Positions 38,176 through 50,369 of a stretch of 64,000 nt of DNA are shown here, in pieces. The stretch is from positions 24,788,362 to 24,852,361 of the forward strand of contig OZ023206.1 in NCBI GenBank assembly GCA_963995525.1. The letters run 5' to 3'. Position 1 is the stretch's first letter; the number at the start of each line of letters is the position of its first letter. Below the pieces are notes generated by a model that saw nothing but the letters and a program-made list of their open reading frames with translations, made no database searches and was not told where the DNA came from. Both the position numbers and the translations under genes were made by a program. The DNA comes from Escarpia spicata (taxonomy: Eukaryota > Annelida > Polychaeta > Sabellida > Siboglinidae).

Positions 38176-41100
38176 GTTGCATGTCCTATCCCGCATCCAA
38201 TCGCACATTCAATCACGTGCCCGACCGTAGCATGTCTGAAAAAATTTGGACTGGCAAAAATTTGATCCTGGGTGAGGCCCTGGGGCCCACCCGAGTTGTG
38301 CTAGAGGGTGGCTAATTAAAACAATCTGGAGTTGTTCCTTAAAGTCTACTTAATTATGACATTAGGGTTCTGCCCCCAGTGAGTAGATAGTCTGGGATCA
38401 TTAAATGATTATACTGCAGCAGCTACCAGGATCAGATGTTTAGGCCAGAGCCACCAGATGTCAATCTACCACAGCTAGTCCACCCACTACCAATACCATC
38501 TATTTGCATGACTAGAACATGTGGACACAACAGGTTTAAATTTTAGTTTCAAAAGCTTTGATTTTCACAGGATTGGATTTTTATAAGAAGGGGGTCTTAT
38601 GCATTGGCTAACGCATTTAAAAGCACATTTTCCTCATGTTACTTTGTTTTATAAATGGATGGCAATGTATTATGGAAAGATATTTACTTCAAGAATTAAC
38701 ACTTACTTTTGAGCGTTTGTCAGGAGTTTGAATTGCTCGCTTTGCGTACTAAATTTACTCTGAGTTAACGTCGTCCGTCTTCTTAAACGTCCACATTTCA
38801 AGTTCCTTCAGAAGGTTTGACCTTTGTTCGCATGCTTCGCGAAACCAGAATAAATACAGCAGGCGTCGCCACTAAGTTTACAGAGTTCTCGAAGTCGGAC
38901 AGCGTGGCACTTGTCATTTTATTTTCACCCTTCCTCTCGGCTATGGCTGTCACATGATCCTTCAAATCCGTTGCTATAAAGAGGTTTACGTTATTATGAT
39001 ATAACGCCGACATCGGCAAACGTTTCTTTTATATCTCGTCTAAATCAACCCAGTCAATGCGTCACCATTTGAGCACTAAATCAACCAGGTGTTGTAGACG
39101 TAGTTTATGCAAAGTACGAATACCGCCGTCGCTGATTACCAGTGCGTACGTGCAGCGCTACCATCGGTGAATTGTTCCAATGTTGTTTTTAATGTTTACG
39201 ATTGGTTATTATTACACGGTATGTTATGTGAACAAAGCTACTTCGTATAAAAAGACAAACTTAGTTTGAGAGCTATTCAATCAGAATCAATGCCTGTTGG
39301 CTGAAGTGCCAACCAACGACAGACGATATGAAGTGCCAAACCAGTGACAGAAACATCGGAGCAGACTACGTTAAGTCTGAAGAATATTCAACAACTTTCT
39401 GCCAATTTTGTTGTATAAATTTTTGAATTTTGTATTGTCTATATTTTTTATAACAAATATATTTAAGTATGTGGCTGAGATGGCGGTGGGCGGTAACGCG
39501 AGCAGGAGGGTGGTTAACCCAAATCTCCAGGAAATAGGAGGGCGATAATGCGGGTATGGGCAGTAACGTGGTCAAATGAAGTAAATTAATTATGATAATA
39601 TGTGTGGTAGTGTGAATGTATTAAAGATGGTTCTAGCTTCATTAAGACTTTTCCTTTGAAAACCAGCCAGCTTTAGTGTCTATATTAAATAACTTTCTAC
39701 TTAACACCTGTTCCCGTCAGCAACGTGAATGTCTGACAGATACAGCAGATGTTATACCCAGACTCATTAACAGCCTTTCATATTACACGACCATATGTCG
39801 AACCATTCTCCACTCCCATGATGCCACGAGGCTCGTGTATAGTTACCGAGGTAACACAAAGGCCAGGTTGGTGTACTAAATAACAATCAATGGCAGAGGC
39901 AATCCCATCTGCATTTTACGATACGTGCAAATCAAAATTTACAACAGGGTAATGGTTTGTAATGAAGCCACTAGATGCCAGATAAATATGACTAGGATAG
40001 GTACGTCTTAGCTGTTGCCCTTTGAAACCTAGACAGTCTGCACACACTTCTAAAGGTAGCACAAACCTTTATCAGTTCCATGGCTTACAAAAGGGACAAT
40101 AGAATGTGAATATATTGGTTTAACAGTGTACTGCAAAGGCTGCTATTGTCAAAAAAAAATTTTTATTGTTAGAGCCTGTAAATTTGAACACTTGTTGGAC
40201 AAAGTGACCATTAAAAATGAAAAAAATAATACATTTAAACATTGTAGAAGCCAAGAAGCTCAAAAGCACATGATTGTGTAATGATCGTACTGAATGTTGC
40301 TTTCAACAGTGGATTATTGATTTGTTGTATTGTTGATTCACCTCACTATGTATGTACATGTACATCTTGATCTACTAAGAATTTGTGCTATTTCAAACAC
40401 CACCCAATCCAATAGATGCAGGACCTAGTTGACGTGAGAGATTGCCAATGTTCAAGGGCACTTGCCAAAAGCAATGCTACGTACAACATTCAATATTAAT
40501 GCAATACTTCCACCTGCCTTCATGCAAATTACAGGGACAATTCCCAGGCACCAAAAGTACTTACTAAATTACCGAATTAACCTTCTGGCGCTTTCATAAT
40601 TTTAACTAATCTACATTTTAAATATTGAAAATGGTTAACTGTTGGAAGTTGGTTACTTTCTGCTACAGAACGCAAAATTTATTTACTGGAATGAACAATT
40701 TGAAAATTGTGCCGTATGTGGAGAAAAAAAAATAAAGTGGTGTAATTTTGCACTTGAACCTGCACATCTAGACTAGTGCAATCAACTTGAAGACGATGTC
40801 CGACACATTTGAATAGGATAATATTATATATCCACTTCATTCGTGCTTCGTGTGTCTCAATACACTTAGTGGTTGTGTACAGAAGTGTGTGGTTCAGAAC
40901 CGGATAATGTCTATTATTAGTGCCCTCATTTCCTGTTTTGGTGGTCAAGTTTCACCTCAAGCAGAGCCAGGCTTTAAGGCTACAGCGACGTTATCAGTCA
41001 TTGAATGAATGAATGAATGAATGAAAGAATGTGTTTAGACCTGACAACCAACAACATAAAGCCACATATCTGCATTACTCACCAAGTCGGAACCAGGAAG

Positions 41101-44100
41101 CCATTCAATAACAGTATGCGTTTGTACATGTATAGATACTACACACATATATATTTGTGCGCGCATGCGTGCGTGCATATGTATCCATGTGTGCGTATGC
41201 ATGACTGTGCACACGGTTCATGCACAATAGAAATTTAGCATTATTCAACTGACTCCAGCTGTTAGTGAAAATTATGTTACGACATACCAATATTCCTTGA
41301 GGCTATCATTACACATTTAATTGTGCATCACATAAAAAATATGTAAAAAGTACAATGCATCAATTTGATTCAGGGGAAGGGGGGATGTACAATACACTGA
41401 CAATACATGAACAAGTAAAGAAAACGCACTTACTGGCAGTATCGGCTACTTGGCACTACATGCAAACGATTCAAAGTTTCAACTTACTTGTGATTGATTG
41501 AGGCGTTGACGTGACCTCTGACTTCCGACACTTTTCCGTTTGTTCGAACCCGTGGTCGTCGCTGCCACTGAATCGGCTCATACGAGGTCGCGGGTTCACA
41601 TAGAACCCAATCAGCTGCTGAGCTGCATCCTGCGGTATAATCACCGTGCTCTTAGATTTCACAGCATTCGCGTACCGAATGAGGAAATCGCGTTCGAGCT
41701 CAGAGCAGTTCGCTACTTCCAACCCCATCATCTGGCAACGTTTCTTCAGTATCCCAGTGTCCTTTGCAGGCAGTATCTGCTTGTGAATGTCGACAAGTCG
41801 GACATACTTCTTGTTTCTGATGGTGAGGCCAGGTAAGTCGTTCCAGAACATGCTAACGACGGTAAGCTCCGGCGCACTCGACTGACTCACTGACATCGCT
41901 GACGACAACGCAACATCTGATGTCGCAATGTCGGGAAACAGTTCGTATCTATCCAGTTTCGGCTCGCCAAATAGTCCGTTCAGACCGACCGCAGTGGACG
42001 ATACTGTGTATTCACTTTGAGTTTTATTAACTTCCAAGTCGGGTCCAAAACCGTTCGACTGGTCGATGGAAACTGGGTCATTGAAGAGCATATTCAGTGT
42101 GGCAGTGTTCTTGTCGAAACTATATGTATCCGGTGCCACGTCCGACTTAACAGCTGGCAGATCCGTTGAGCCGCTGCCTGAAGCAATGGACAGACCAGCA
42201 GGCTTCGGAGCCGTCAAATCACCCAGAATCACCGTCATGTTCCCGATGTCGGTCGACAGTAAATCGTTATCGTTGATGTCGTCGAGATCCAGCAGGTTTG
42301 TGCTCGCAGATGTCGGCGTTTCACCCTGGGGGACCGCAACGTCGGGAAAACTGCTCGATTTATCTCCGTTTGAATCACTCAGTTTTTCCTCCCACATCTT
42401 CAGTTCCGCCTCACCCATTGAGTTCAGCATCATCCGTACTTGTTCTGCCATCAAGTTCAACTCCACCAGTTCGTCTTCCGCAGGCTGCACTGATTTGCCA
42501 CCATCAACGCCTGATGACGAAGTCGTACTGTCGTCTAGGTCAACCTTAGGTGTCTGGTTGTAGGAGTTCATAAACAGTTTGTAGTTCCCCAGAGACGTAC
42601 TTGGCATCAAGTCCATGACAAGATCGACGACCTCCGACTCATGTATAGGGGTATGACCCGCACTGCTACACGACGTGCTTGACGTTATCGCTGTCGGTGA
42701 CACCGATGGAATCGATGGTCGACCCTCATCGACCGCCGTGTCCAACATGCCAAACCGCGAACTCTTATCCGTCTTCGACAAGTCTCGATACCAGTCAAAC
42801 ACACTCACGCCGCTGATAGGCGGCAGTTTCGCCTGCGATGCGTCATTTGCATCAATGGTCTTCCGAGGGCGCCCTCTAGTTTTCTTTGTCGCAAAGTAAA
42901 CGAATTCGTCCTGATAACTGCCGGTGATTTTCACATAATTCCTGTCACTGCGTCTACGTGTCAACATCTTCGCCTTAGCGAGTTTCTTCTCATCCCGACT
43001 CTTAACGTTGAACTCGCTAACTGTGGGTACACTGTTATCCGACATGGCTTCCCTCATCCGTACTAGTTCCACCCGTTTCAATTTCTTCTCCTCAGCGGTG
43101 ACGTTGTTGTTGACAGCAACAATACCCTTCCGGCGGACATACTTGCGTTTCTTCAGCTTGACGACTGGCACACGCTCCACCGGTGTCGGAGTTATAAACG
43201 GCTCTGACTTCGTGGTGCGAGCCGCCTTTGTCTTCTTCGTGTATTTCTTATCAGTCTTCAGTTTTGACTCAGTCGTGGCGATGATGCTGCTCTGGATGTC
43301 GGCGCTGAACTCCGTAAACATGCAGTAGTCGTGGTCGATTAGCGGATGCAGCTGCAGGATCGTCTCAGCGGATTGTTTCACCCGAGATAAATCGACGCCG
43401 AGATTCTTCGATGCTGCATCCGACTGCTGTTTAAGTTTCTTCCTCATGTACATATGACAGGTGCGCGCTGACAACAGGGTCTTGCACTGGGGTGGCGAGG
43501 TCTTACACGCCCCGTCTAGCAACACCCGCGTCGTCAGTGCCTGTCCTTCGTACAAATCCACCTGAGTCGGAGTTTGACCACCAGTCAATGTCGCCACGCT
43601 CGGCCGGTTATCGGGAATCGGAATGAAGCTGCCGCTGTTGATGGAATAGGGTGATTTAGTTGTCGGTCGACCCCGTTTACTGACCATCTGGGGTAGACTG
43701 GTCCATTGCAGTGACCCGACAGTGCCAATGCTGGTAGTAGCCTTCCTTGCGGGACCTTCATCCAGCAGGTTCATGCCGACCACCTTACCCCCCGCGATCT
43801 TTATGTTGATCTGCTCGCAGGGTGACATCTCAAGCCCCCGAAGACCCAGTGACGGACTCTGATGCACCGGGGTGATTCGTCCATCTGCCAAGGTCAAGGT
43901 CGCTACTTCGCGATCATTGGAGTCATTCCTCGGTTCGGTGCTCATTCGCAGTGGACTGCATTGGTCCAGCACGTGTCCGATGTTTGAGGATTCAGCAGAT
44001 AACGTTGTGTTTCTACTCCTGTCCGAGTCACCATCTTGCAGACCGCAGATGACACTGCCAAACAGAGACGTCGGTTCGGCCGCAGTGTCGATGTCATCAC

Positions 44101-46960
44101 AGTTGTTTATTTTAGGAATGGCCGCGTCATCTGTCTTGCAGCCAGACTGCAGCGACGGCATCACATCAGAGATGGTCGGCATCACATCAGAGATGGTCTG
44201 CAGGACGAGCGATTCAAATTCACTTTGGCTGGTCTTTCCCAGTGAGAGAACGTCATCGGCACTGATCGCATCAGATGTGTCCGTTTGGTCTTGTGCCGTA
44301 GTCGAATCACGCTGATCCCCACAGAACTCTGAGAGTCCGCTTGTAATGAAATCACTATTCTTACACCTGTCGGTTGCATCACATTCCGACTGCGTCATCT
44401 GTGAATTTATCGAGCAGACGTCGACATCTTTCTGCTCCGTTGACGCAGTATGACTGTTACTCACAAACTCTCCCTTTTGGTTGTAGGTGCCCACCAGCTT
44501 CCATGCGTCATTTCCTCTCGGTGTACAGTCTTGCTGGGACTTTGTGCTGGGTGACACTACGAGACTGTCATATTCTGTCATCAGTGGGGCAGATAACCCA
44601 AACTTGGTCACAGGTGACACATCGTCTTCTATGATGTACTGATGCCCTGACTTGTGCGTAACTTGGAAACCAGATGAAGTGACAGTCCCCAATGAAGCAA
44701 CCGTCCCCGTGGGAGTTTTGTCACACCCAGGTGTCCTTGAGGTAGCGGCATCGTCACATTCTGTCTGTCCTGTGGTGACACTCATCGGCTCATCACAGAC
44801 TTGGGTTATCACTGGCTCTTTGACATTCACACCTGAGATATCACCAAACTTAACGTCATTAACAGGTAATGGTACTTTGCTTCCAGAATCGGTCACAACT
44901 GAGGTATCTCCACACGCCGATTCCGTGTCTTTCTCCATCACAGACGAGGTATCTCCACAACCTGATTCCGCGGCTGCCTCCGTCACAGTTAAACCGTCAC
45001 CACATACCGTGACCTTTGACCCTGTGACAGCCTCCGATATAGACTCCGCCTTTTGTATCACTGGTACAGCCACAGATTCTGTACTTTCGTTTTCATCAAC
45101 AACTAGTGTTTCCTCGTCTTGTGCGTTCTCCTCACTAAGCTTATCAGTTTCCTGAGAATCAGACTTCTCATCACAGTTGATCAGTTCAACGGAACAACCA
45201 TTTCTAGGTACAACAAACAATTTCTCCGAGGTAACAGGTGTGCTGCCTTCTTCCTTGGCTCCATCAGTACAATCGCAATCAGTCTCCACAACAGTTGTTT
45301 CATTTCTGTCAATGGCTTCACCAGTGTTAACCGAAGACTGTATTTTTGCCAGTGACTCCACATCATCAACACAGCATGGTGAATTTCCGGGACCAAGAAG
45401 GTCCATAACTGAACCAGTGACCTGTCTGTCACTGTCAACGTCAGTAGCATTCATGCTGTCAATGCCAGTAGCCGAGTCATTGTCACCAACACCCAATGCG
45501 TCACTCGGCAGCCGGACATCCATGCTGCTTTCTATATGAGGTTCAAGGTCCACAGAAGCCGCAGGGAAGTCGGCGTTTTTATCAACACTGCAGTCCATTG
45601 ATTCCACTACCGAGAACTGTCGCACATCAACACCGAACTCTGCACAGACGTTATTCTGCAGCATAATGCAATCATTTTCCTCTTGTTCACTGCTCTTCTG
45701 CTTACAACCAGACTCCGCTTGACAATCGGCAGTTTTATGAGCGCCCACCATATCAACCTCCCGTGGCTGCTCTTTCTTGCTGTCTGCGTCAAATTGACCG
45801 GCATCTTTCACAGCAGTTGTCTCCTGTACACTTGGCGTTGTCACACAAGGAAGCTCTTGTCCAGGTCCAACGGTTGTATTTGTATCTTCCATACATCTGC
45901 TCCCATCTTGTGTTGGTTCCACACTGGAGCCACCATCCAATGTGACTGGATTACCACAGTTCACTTCAGTTGAACACATTCCCTCGTCATCTAGTGAATC
46001 ACCACCAAACAAATTCCCTGCCGTTTTCCCCAACGCTTCGGAGAGACCGTCACAACCGGTAGACCTCTTGGGGTCCTGAATCACTTTACACCCGTTGATC
46101 ACCATGACAACAGGCATTGGGTTCGAGGAATCGCCCAAAACCTGGCCCGCTTCGCCAGGACTGCGCCCCACACCAGGGGGCGACATAAGCACCACAGAGG
46201 TATCTCTCTTATTGGAATTTTGTCGCGATATTATCCGACAGCTCATCATGTCCTTATTCTCGCCATCCCGCTGGTCAAAGACGTCCTGATCACACGCATC
46301 GGAATCGGACCGTGATCCCTGTCCAGGACTGTCAAGACTGGATCGGGAACAATATCCCTCGTCTTCATCTGTCTTAGTTCTGCTAGCGTCCATGTGGCGG
46401 TGCAAGAACGTGTACGAGTGATCAGTTATCATCCTTGCGAACCGCCCGATGTTGGTTTGCAATGCCACGGCTTTCAGCGGCGTCGTCGTCAACAATCGCT
46501 TGCCGCCGTCAACCTGCAAGGTGACTGCCGAGTTCACATCCGATGCTGCAGCAATCGTGTCACCAGTGTCACCGCGTCCGTCCACCACATGGATGACATT
46601 TATTGCGCTCTGTTTGCGCCCCATATCGCCCGCGTTGTCGCTCAACACAGACACAACATGAAGCTTTGAACTGACGCCAAACTCAACGCAGTTGTTATTA
46701 CTAACATCATTATCGTTCACTGTCACCAACTCTGTCGCGACATCTAACGTCACTGCCACGTGTGTGTCGCTACTGCGGATGTCGGCGTCATCAGCAGTGT
46801 CATCTTCGTCTGTAGCATCGACTTCTTGACACGTGTTGTCTGCGTCACCATTGTTCTCGGGTTCAGCATCGGGTAACTGCGCACTCTGTAGTACTGCCGC
46901 GGCTGCTAAGACATCAAGCGGGTTGAACTCGCCAAAATGCATTTTTCCCACGGAGTCCAT
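26848..46960 (-). CDS. Giant SKI/SNO/DACH-like nuclear protein, about 2,348 aa
   Basis: Join, on the minus strand, 46960-41488, 30108-29988 and 28300-26848 (7,047 nt). Both junctions are GT-AG and keep phase: A|AT gives Asn, AT|A gives Ile. Residues 1-30 hold a conserved-looking start (HFGEFNPLDVLAAAAVL). About 30-1090 is acidic, Ser/Thr/Asp-rich and probably disordered. KRGRP near 1095 and RGRPRK near 1362 are AT-hook-like. KLKKRKYVRRK near 1273 and RRKYGRSASRRKRK from 1867 are nuclear-localisation candidates. Residues about 1700-1785 resemble a SKI/SNO/DACH homology domain (KKYVRLVDIHKQIL, then a CxELE helix, then IIPQDAAQQLI). C2152-x2-C2155-x11-H2167-x-H2169, followed by W2203, has the zinc-ligand spacing of the SKI/SNO Smad4-binding domain. 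SKI and SNO are nuclear co-repressors of TGF-beta signalling, which would suggest transcriptional repression here. This length and the roughly 365-residue gap between the two domains are unlike SKI or SNO, so orthology is not claimed. The gene model is strong; the family is inference. Confidence 0.8.
28301..29987 (-). other. Intron of the SKI-like gene with (AT)n at about 28,950-29,010
   Basis: Bounded by donor GTAAGTA at 29987 and acceptor TTTGTAG at 28301. Runs of G occur at 29,517-29,560 and 29,655-29,663. Confidence 0.8.
29310..29323 (+). promoter_or_regulatory. CTCF-like motif
   Basis: TCCCCAGGTGGCAG matches the CTCF core except at the first base. It lies inside an intron of the SKI-like gene. 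Confidence 0.3.
29988..30108 (-). CDS. SKI-like gene, coding exon 2
   Basis: 121 bp between acceptor TGCATTGCAG and donor GTAAGTA. It encodes FTEAADGESEPV through VDTNGRIRQ. It is too short to stand out as an ORF; I recognised it from its splice sites and because its phase (2 in, 2 left over) is exactly what joins the two large exons. Confidence 0.85.
33404..33462 (-). repeat. Reversed retroelement 3' end with (ATT)n tail
   Basis: On the minus strand it reads TTGTAAAGCACTGTGAAC, GGATGTGGTGCTTAAC, then AT-rich ATTATTATTA. It is the same pattern as 6830-6890. Confidence 0.5.
36373..38282. mobile_element. Non-autonomous hAT-type element, 1.9 kb
   Basis: The ends are perfect 15-bp inverted repeats, CAGGGCCTCACCCAG (36373-36387) and its complement (38268-38282). 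They are flanked by 8-bp target duplications GGGCCCAT (36365-36372) and GGGCCCAC (38283-38290). The CAGGG start and 8-bp duplication are hallmarks of hAT. No transposase frame is present. A 92-codon minus-strand frame (36686-36964) and a (TA)n tract lie inside. Confidence 0.8.
41488..46960 (-). CDS. SKI-like gene, large coding exon 1
   Basis: 5,473 bp, open throughout. I chose ATG 46960-46958 because it is the first in-frame ATG: the frame is open upstream only to a TAA and has no ATG there. A second ATG six codons on (MHFGEF) has A at -3 and could also be used. The exon ends at donor GTAAGT (41487-41482). It encodes the acidic region, both AT-hook-like motifs and the DACH-like domain. A 21-bp direct duplication near 44,150-44,190 repeats ISDVMPT/S, and SxCGDTS repeats occur near 44,900-44,960. 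Such repeats fit a rapidly evolving disordered segment. Confidence 0.9.
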
Positions 46961-47165
46961 CCACGGCAGCGCTGACGACAGTACTATCCAGACACGTCGC
47001 ACACTTAGGCATTTACGCGGATCTTGTGGGTGTTATCTCTAAAATCTACATGAAGTTTTTCTCGCAATGATCGTGAGCTGGCTAACGGTATGGTGTTTAT
47101 TACGTTGCTGTCTCTCAATCAGTAGTCTAGTCCTCGTTGCTTGCTTGTCTTGTTACAGAACTGTC
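46961..47165 (-). promoter_or_regulatory. 5' UTR of the SKI-like gene with uORFs
   Basis: An acceptor, CTGTTTTCAG, ends at 47166, so the leader in this exon is 205 nt. It contains a minimal start-stop uORF (ATGTAG, 47051-47046) and a 33-codon uORF (47012 to 46914) that overlaps the main start in another frame. Both would be expected to limit initiation at 46960. The splice site is inferred from sequence only. Confidence 0.5.
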
Positions 47166-48098
47166 CTGAAAACAGAATGATCTAATTAGCAACAAGACTA
47201 TGCTACATCATCAAAAGATTACAACATTCGTATCTTATTTATCATTCATATAAACCAACCGAATTACAAAAATGTCTTGTAACAGGAGTAAAATCTATGT
47301 GATGATAATAACACATTGTTTTGTCTGACCTTTCGGTCAGCTTGATATCAACCTCACAAACAGGAGTGACTGAAACCACAGATCTGCTGCCCATAGATGA
47401 AGTGCTGCCAAGTCATTAATAACTAATTAATTACTCAGCTTCATCAGCTGGAGTCCCTGTATAAGACACAAATGGTTGTGTATGTTAATCTAATCTGCCA
47501 GTCCATATCTTCATATTAGGAAGATAAGAAATCCTTTCTTACAAGGATTTGAACAAAATATCACAACAGTGGTTCACCTGGCGCTCATATGTGTTTGAAT
47601 TTAATCGGCCAGTGAATCAACAACAATGAGACATGTTTTTTTTATCAGAAAATATGTTTTATTGAATTGCTCATGACATTCTGAACCTTTAGAACTACTG
47701 AATCAGAATGAATGTGCTGAGTAATAAGTTAATAATGTGTAGTGAATTAGATGACTGACATAAATTATTTTATTAAATACATCATATACCTAATATTATG
47801 ATTGACTAAACAGACCAAAAATAGGCATTTGTTTGGTTTGGACTATAATAATAATTTCATTGAACCATCAAATATAACCACAACTAAGTTGTATGGTGTT
47901 GAAAATTACTCAATACAAACTATCTTTGTATATAATATATATGATAAACATTTAATATTTATTTAAAAAAAACACCCATAACTCCCAATCTGCAAAGTAC
48001 CACTGTCTTTGTGTATGACGGAGAATACACAATGTGTCATGAATAACGTGGTCGCTAAACTGTTAAGTGATAGGGACCAAACACACATTATAATAAAC

Positions 48099-48917
48099 TA
48101 GCCGAGTTACCCGGCGTTGCCCGGGGGGAAAAGGCAGTCACATACATCCTCAAATAATTTCCACTTATATATAAAAAGCATTGTTGACATAATTATGAAC
48201 ACTGAAAATGGACCAAACCTCGAATGCCCAACATCTGAGTTCCAGACACCCCAAACCCATCCCAAATGTTTCCAGCCTACCCGCATTAATAAATTGTAAC
48301 TGATCACTGGCCTAGTTGTTATGACAACCTCACCCATATAACATGAAAACTAATACTTACACCCAGTGATACATTTGTACATGGAATAATGATATAGGAA
48401 AACATTAAATTCTGTGGCTGGAATTCCACGGAATTGGTGCAGTGTGTTGTTTGCCAGAAATAGCATGCACTCACGTGGTTGACGTGACAAAATGCTTACG
48501 TGATCAGCGACAGGTAGACCTGGTGCATGTTAAGCGCTGCAGATTTTCAAACGTCAATAACTTACACTATTCAAGATTTCCGTATACATCCAGCAACACA
48601 TTTGTAGATAGCATAATTATCTTTACGATGATATAAAAAACATTAAATTCCGTGGCTGGAACTCCACATACAGCCTTTTTAAATATTGAATCACCCAAGT
48701 TCTCCACCCCGGACGAATTTCGAAAATGTCTAAATCTCAATGGGCTCAGTAGATCACATGCAAAATTTCAGCCCAATATGTGCAAAACTGACGGAGATGT
48801 GGATGTACACAAAATACAGAGAATGAACTGTTTTATAATAATAATAATAAACACTGTGTCTCTGTGGGGGTAACATACACCTGCCAATACAAATTTGCCA
48901 AATCACACACGAAATAA
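48099..48917. mobile_element. 819-bp retroelement-like insertion with 14-bp target duplication
   Basis: Flanked by identical ACATTATAATAAAC at 48085-48098 and 48918-48931. It begins with TTACCCGGCGTTGCCCGGG, a string often seen at invertebrate repeat ends. It contains CAAAATTTCAGCCCAATATG and ACTGACGGAGATGTGGATG, and then (ATA)n at about 48,835-48,850. A 29-bp segment is duplicated inside, 238 bp apart (48,401 and 48,639). Part of it (48,585-48,640) is related to 4298-4355. No coding frame. Confidence 0.6.
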
Positions 48918-50355
48918 ACATTATAATAAACACCAAGCCAGGCTATAGGTGCACCATAATACAACTGCCAACATGAGTCTGCCAAATCACACACAAAATA
49001 AATGACACTATTGATCAGCCAATTTAAGTAACGTGTACTTCAGTCCATAAAGCTAATACATTTTAGAAAATCCTTTTAAAATGCTGGCCATACAATATGT
49101 AAGTCCATATATATATACGCAGACACGGCTAACTAACTAATAAATTGTACATGCAGCACTATCAATACTGGATCACCACTATTGATCATGGGGACAGACA
49201 CACCTTGTGATTATGAGTCATGCAGGTCTCCTAGGTCACGTCTAATAATAGCCTGTGTACAATACAGACAATCCTCAAAAGAAGTCTACACTGCTGCTGT
49301 GGTTGTGGCTTTATCTCCCGTACACTGCTGTACTAAATATTTCAACTCTACAGGCTTCAGATCTCAATCTGCCTGAGGTTGTAGCAGGCTACGGCTCCCA
49401 ATAACAAAAGAGCACTGGTCCTCAACCAGCAGCAATTTGGGCCAAACCTCTACGTCTGCATCGGCCTTGCTGGCTGTGGCAGATGCACTGTGGATTTCTA
49501 ATCAGTTCTAATCAATACGAGATGGCCACAGACAAAGCGCCTGACTGAAGCGTGCAATCACACTGATAACGCATTGTTTTGTTGCTTACTGTATTCAGAC
49601 ACAATGCAGACAGTAAGGAAGCCATCTTGACCTCTGCCAAGGAGCCCTATTCTTTACTTGACATAAATACACCTACATCATCAGTCAGTCCAGAAAATAT
49701 AACACATACCGCAGACGGACATTTAATACATGTCTGATTTCAATGAGAATTTACACACAAATTTTAGTGCCTGTAAATCACAATGTTCTCTGAGTACTCA
49801 GAAACTACTCTACCAATAGTTATATAAATAAATATATTAAGTGACACATATTTATTAAAGGACTAAAGTTTATACTCAGTCATATTCATAAAATAAAGTT
49901 ACATCTTACTTACATGATAAAAATTACGACAACACTGTGCATCACGCCACGACCGTTTCTTTTCAATATACTGAGATCGGAAATTTCCAGAAGTTTATCT
50001 CAACTTCTCTGGGAAAAGAGCACTCATTAGCATGTATTTATTTACACATGTTTTGGCTGCTTTACGCTCTGTGACTATTGGTGCGTATAAATACATCTCA
50101 AACCAGCAACAAGAAGCCGATTTAAAAGCCATTTTACTTTGAAAAACACCAAACTTCTGATTTCTGACTGCCAAATTGTTGCTAGCTTACACAAGAATCT
50201 GACATCATCGAACATGTGTAGAGATGTGAAGTCTGCTGTTATTTATACTGATGTTCACCCCACTGCCTAAATTGCATTTTGTGTGCAGTTCCCTGGGAAA
50301 AGCCAATATGACATCGGGAGTAGTGACAACAGAAGGATCAGATAATCATTGTCTA

Positions 50356-50369
50356 CCAACAGATGGCAG
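50356..50369 (+). promoter_or_regulatory. CTCF-like motif
   Basis: CCAACAGATGGCAG fits the CTCF core at every constrained position. Confidence 0.35.

Larger units (their letters stand above)
30109..41487 (-). other. 11.4-kb intron of the SKI-like gene
   Basis: It holds (TA)n tracts at about 32,454-32,477 and 38,138-38,175, a reversed retroelement 3' end, the 1.9-kb hAT-type element and a (TGAA)n at about 41,003-41,027. No other exon is supported. Confidence 0.8.

Noticed and set aside
42066..46669. Many plus-strand frames of 60-167 codons across the large minus-strand exon
   Set aside because: They are antisense shadows of the 5.5-kb coding exon; the minus frame is open throughout and spliced in phase.
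46961..47002. Upstream start at 47002 for the large protein
   Set aside because: The codon there is GTG; the first in-frame ATG is at 46960.
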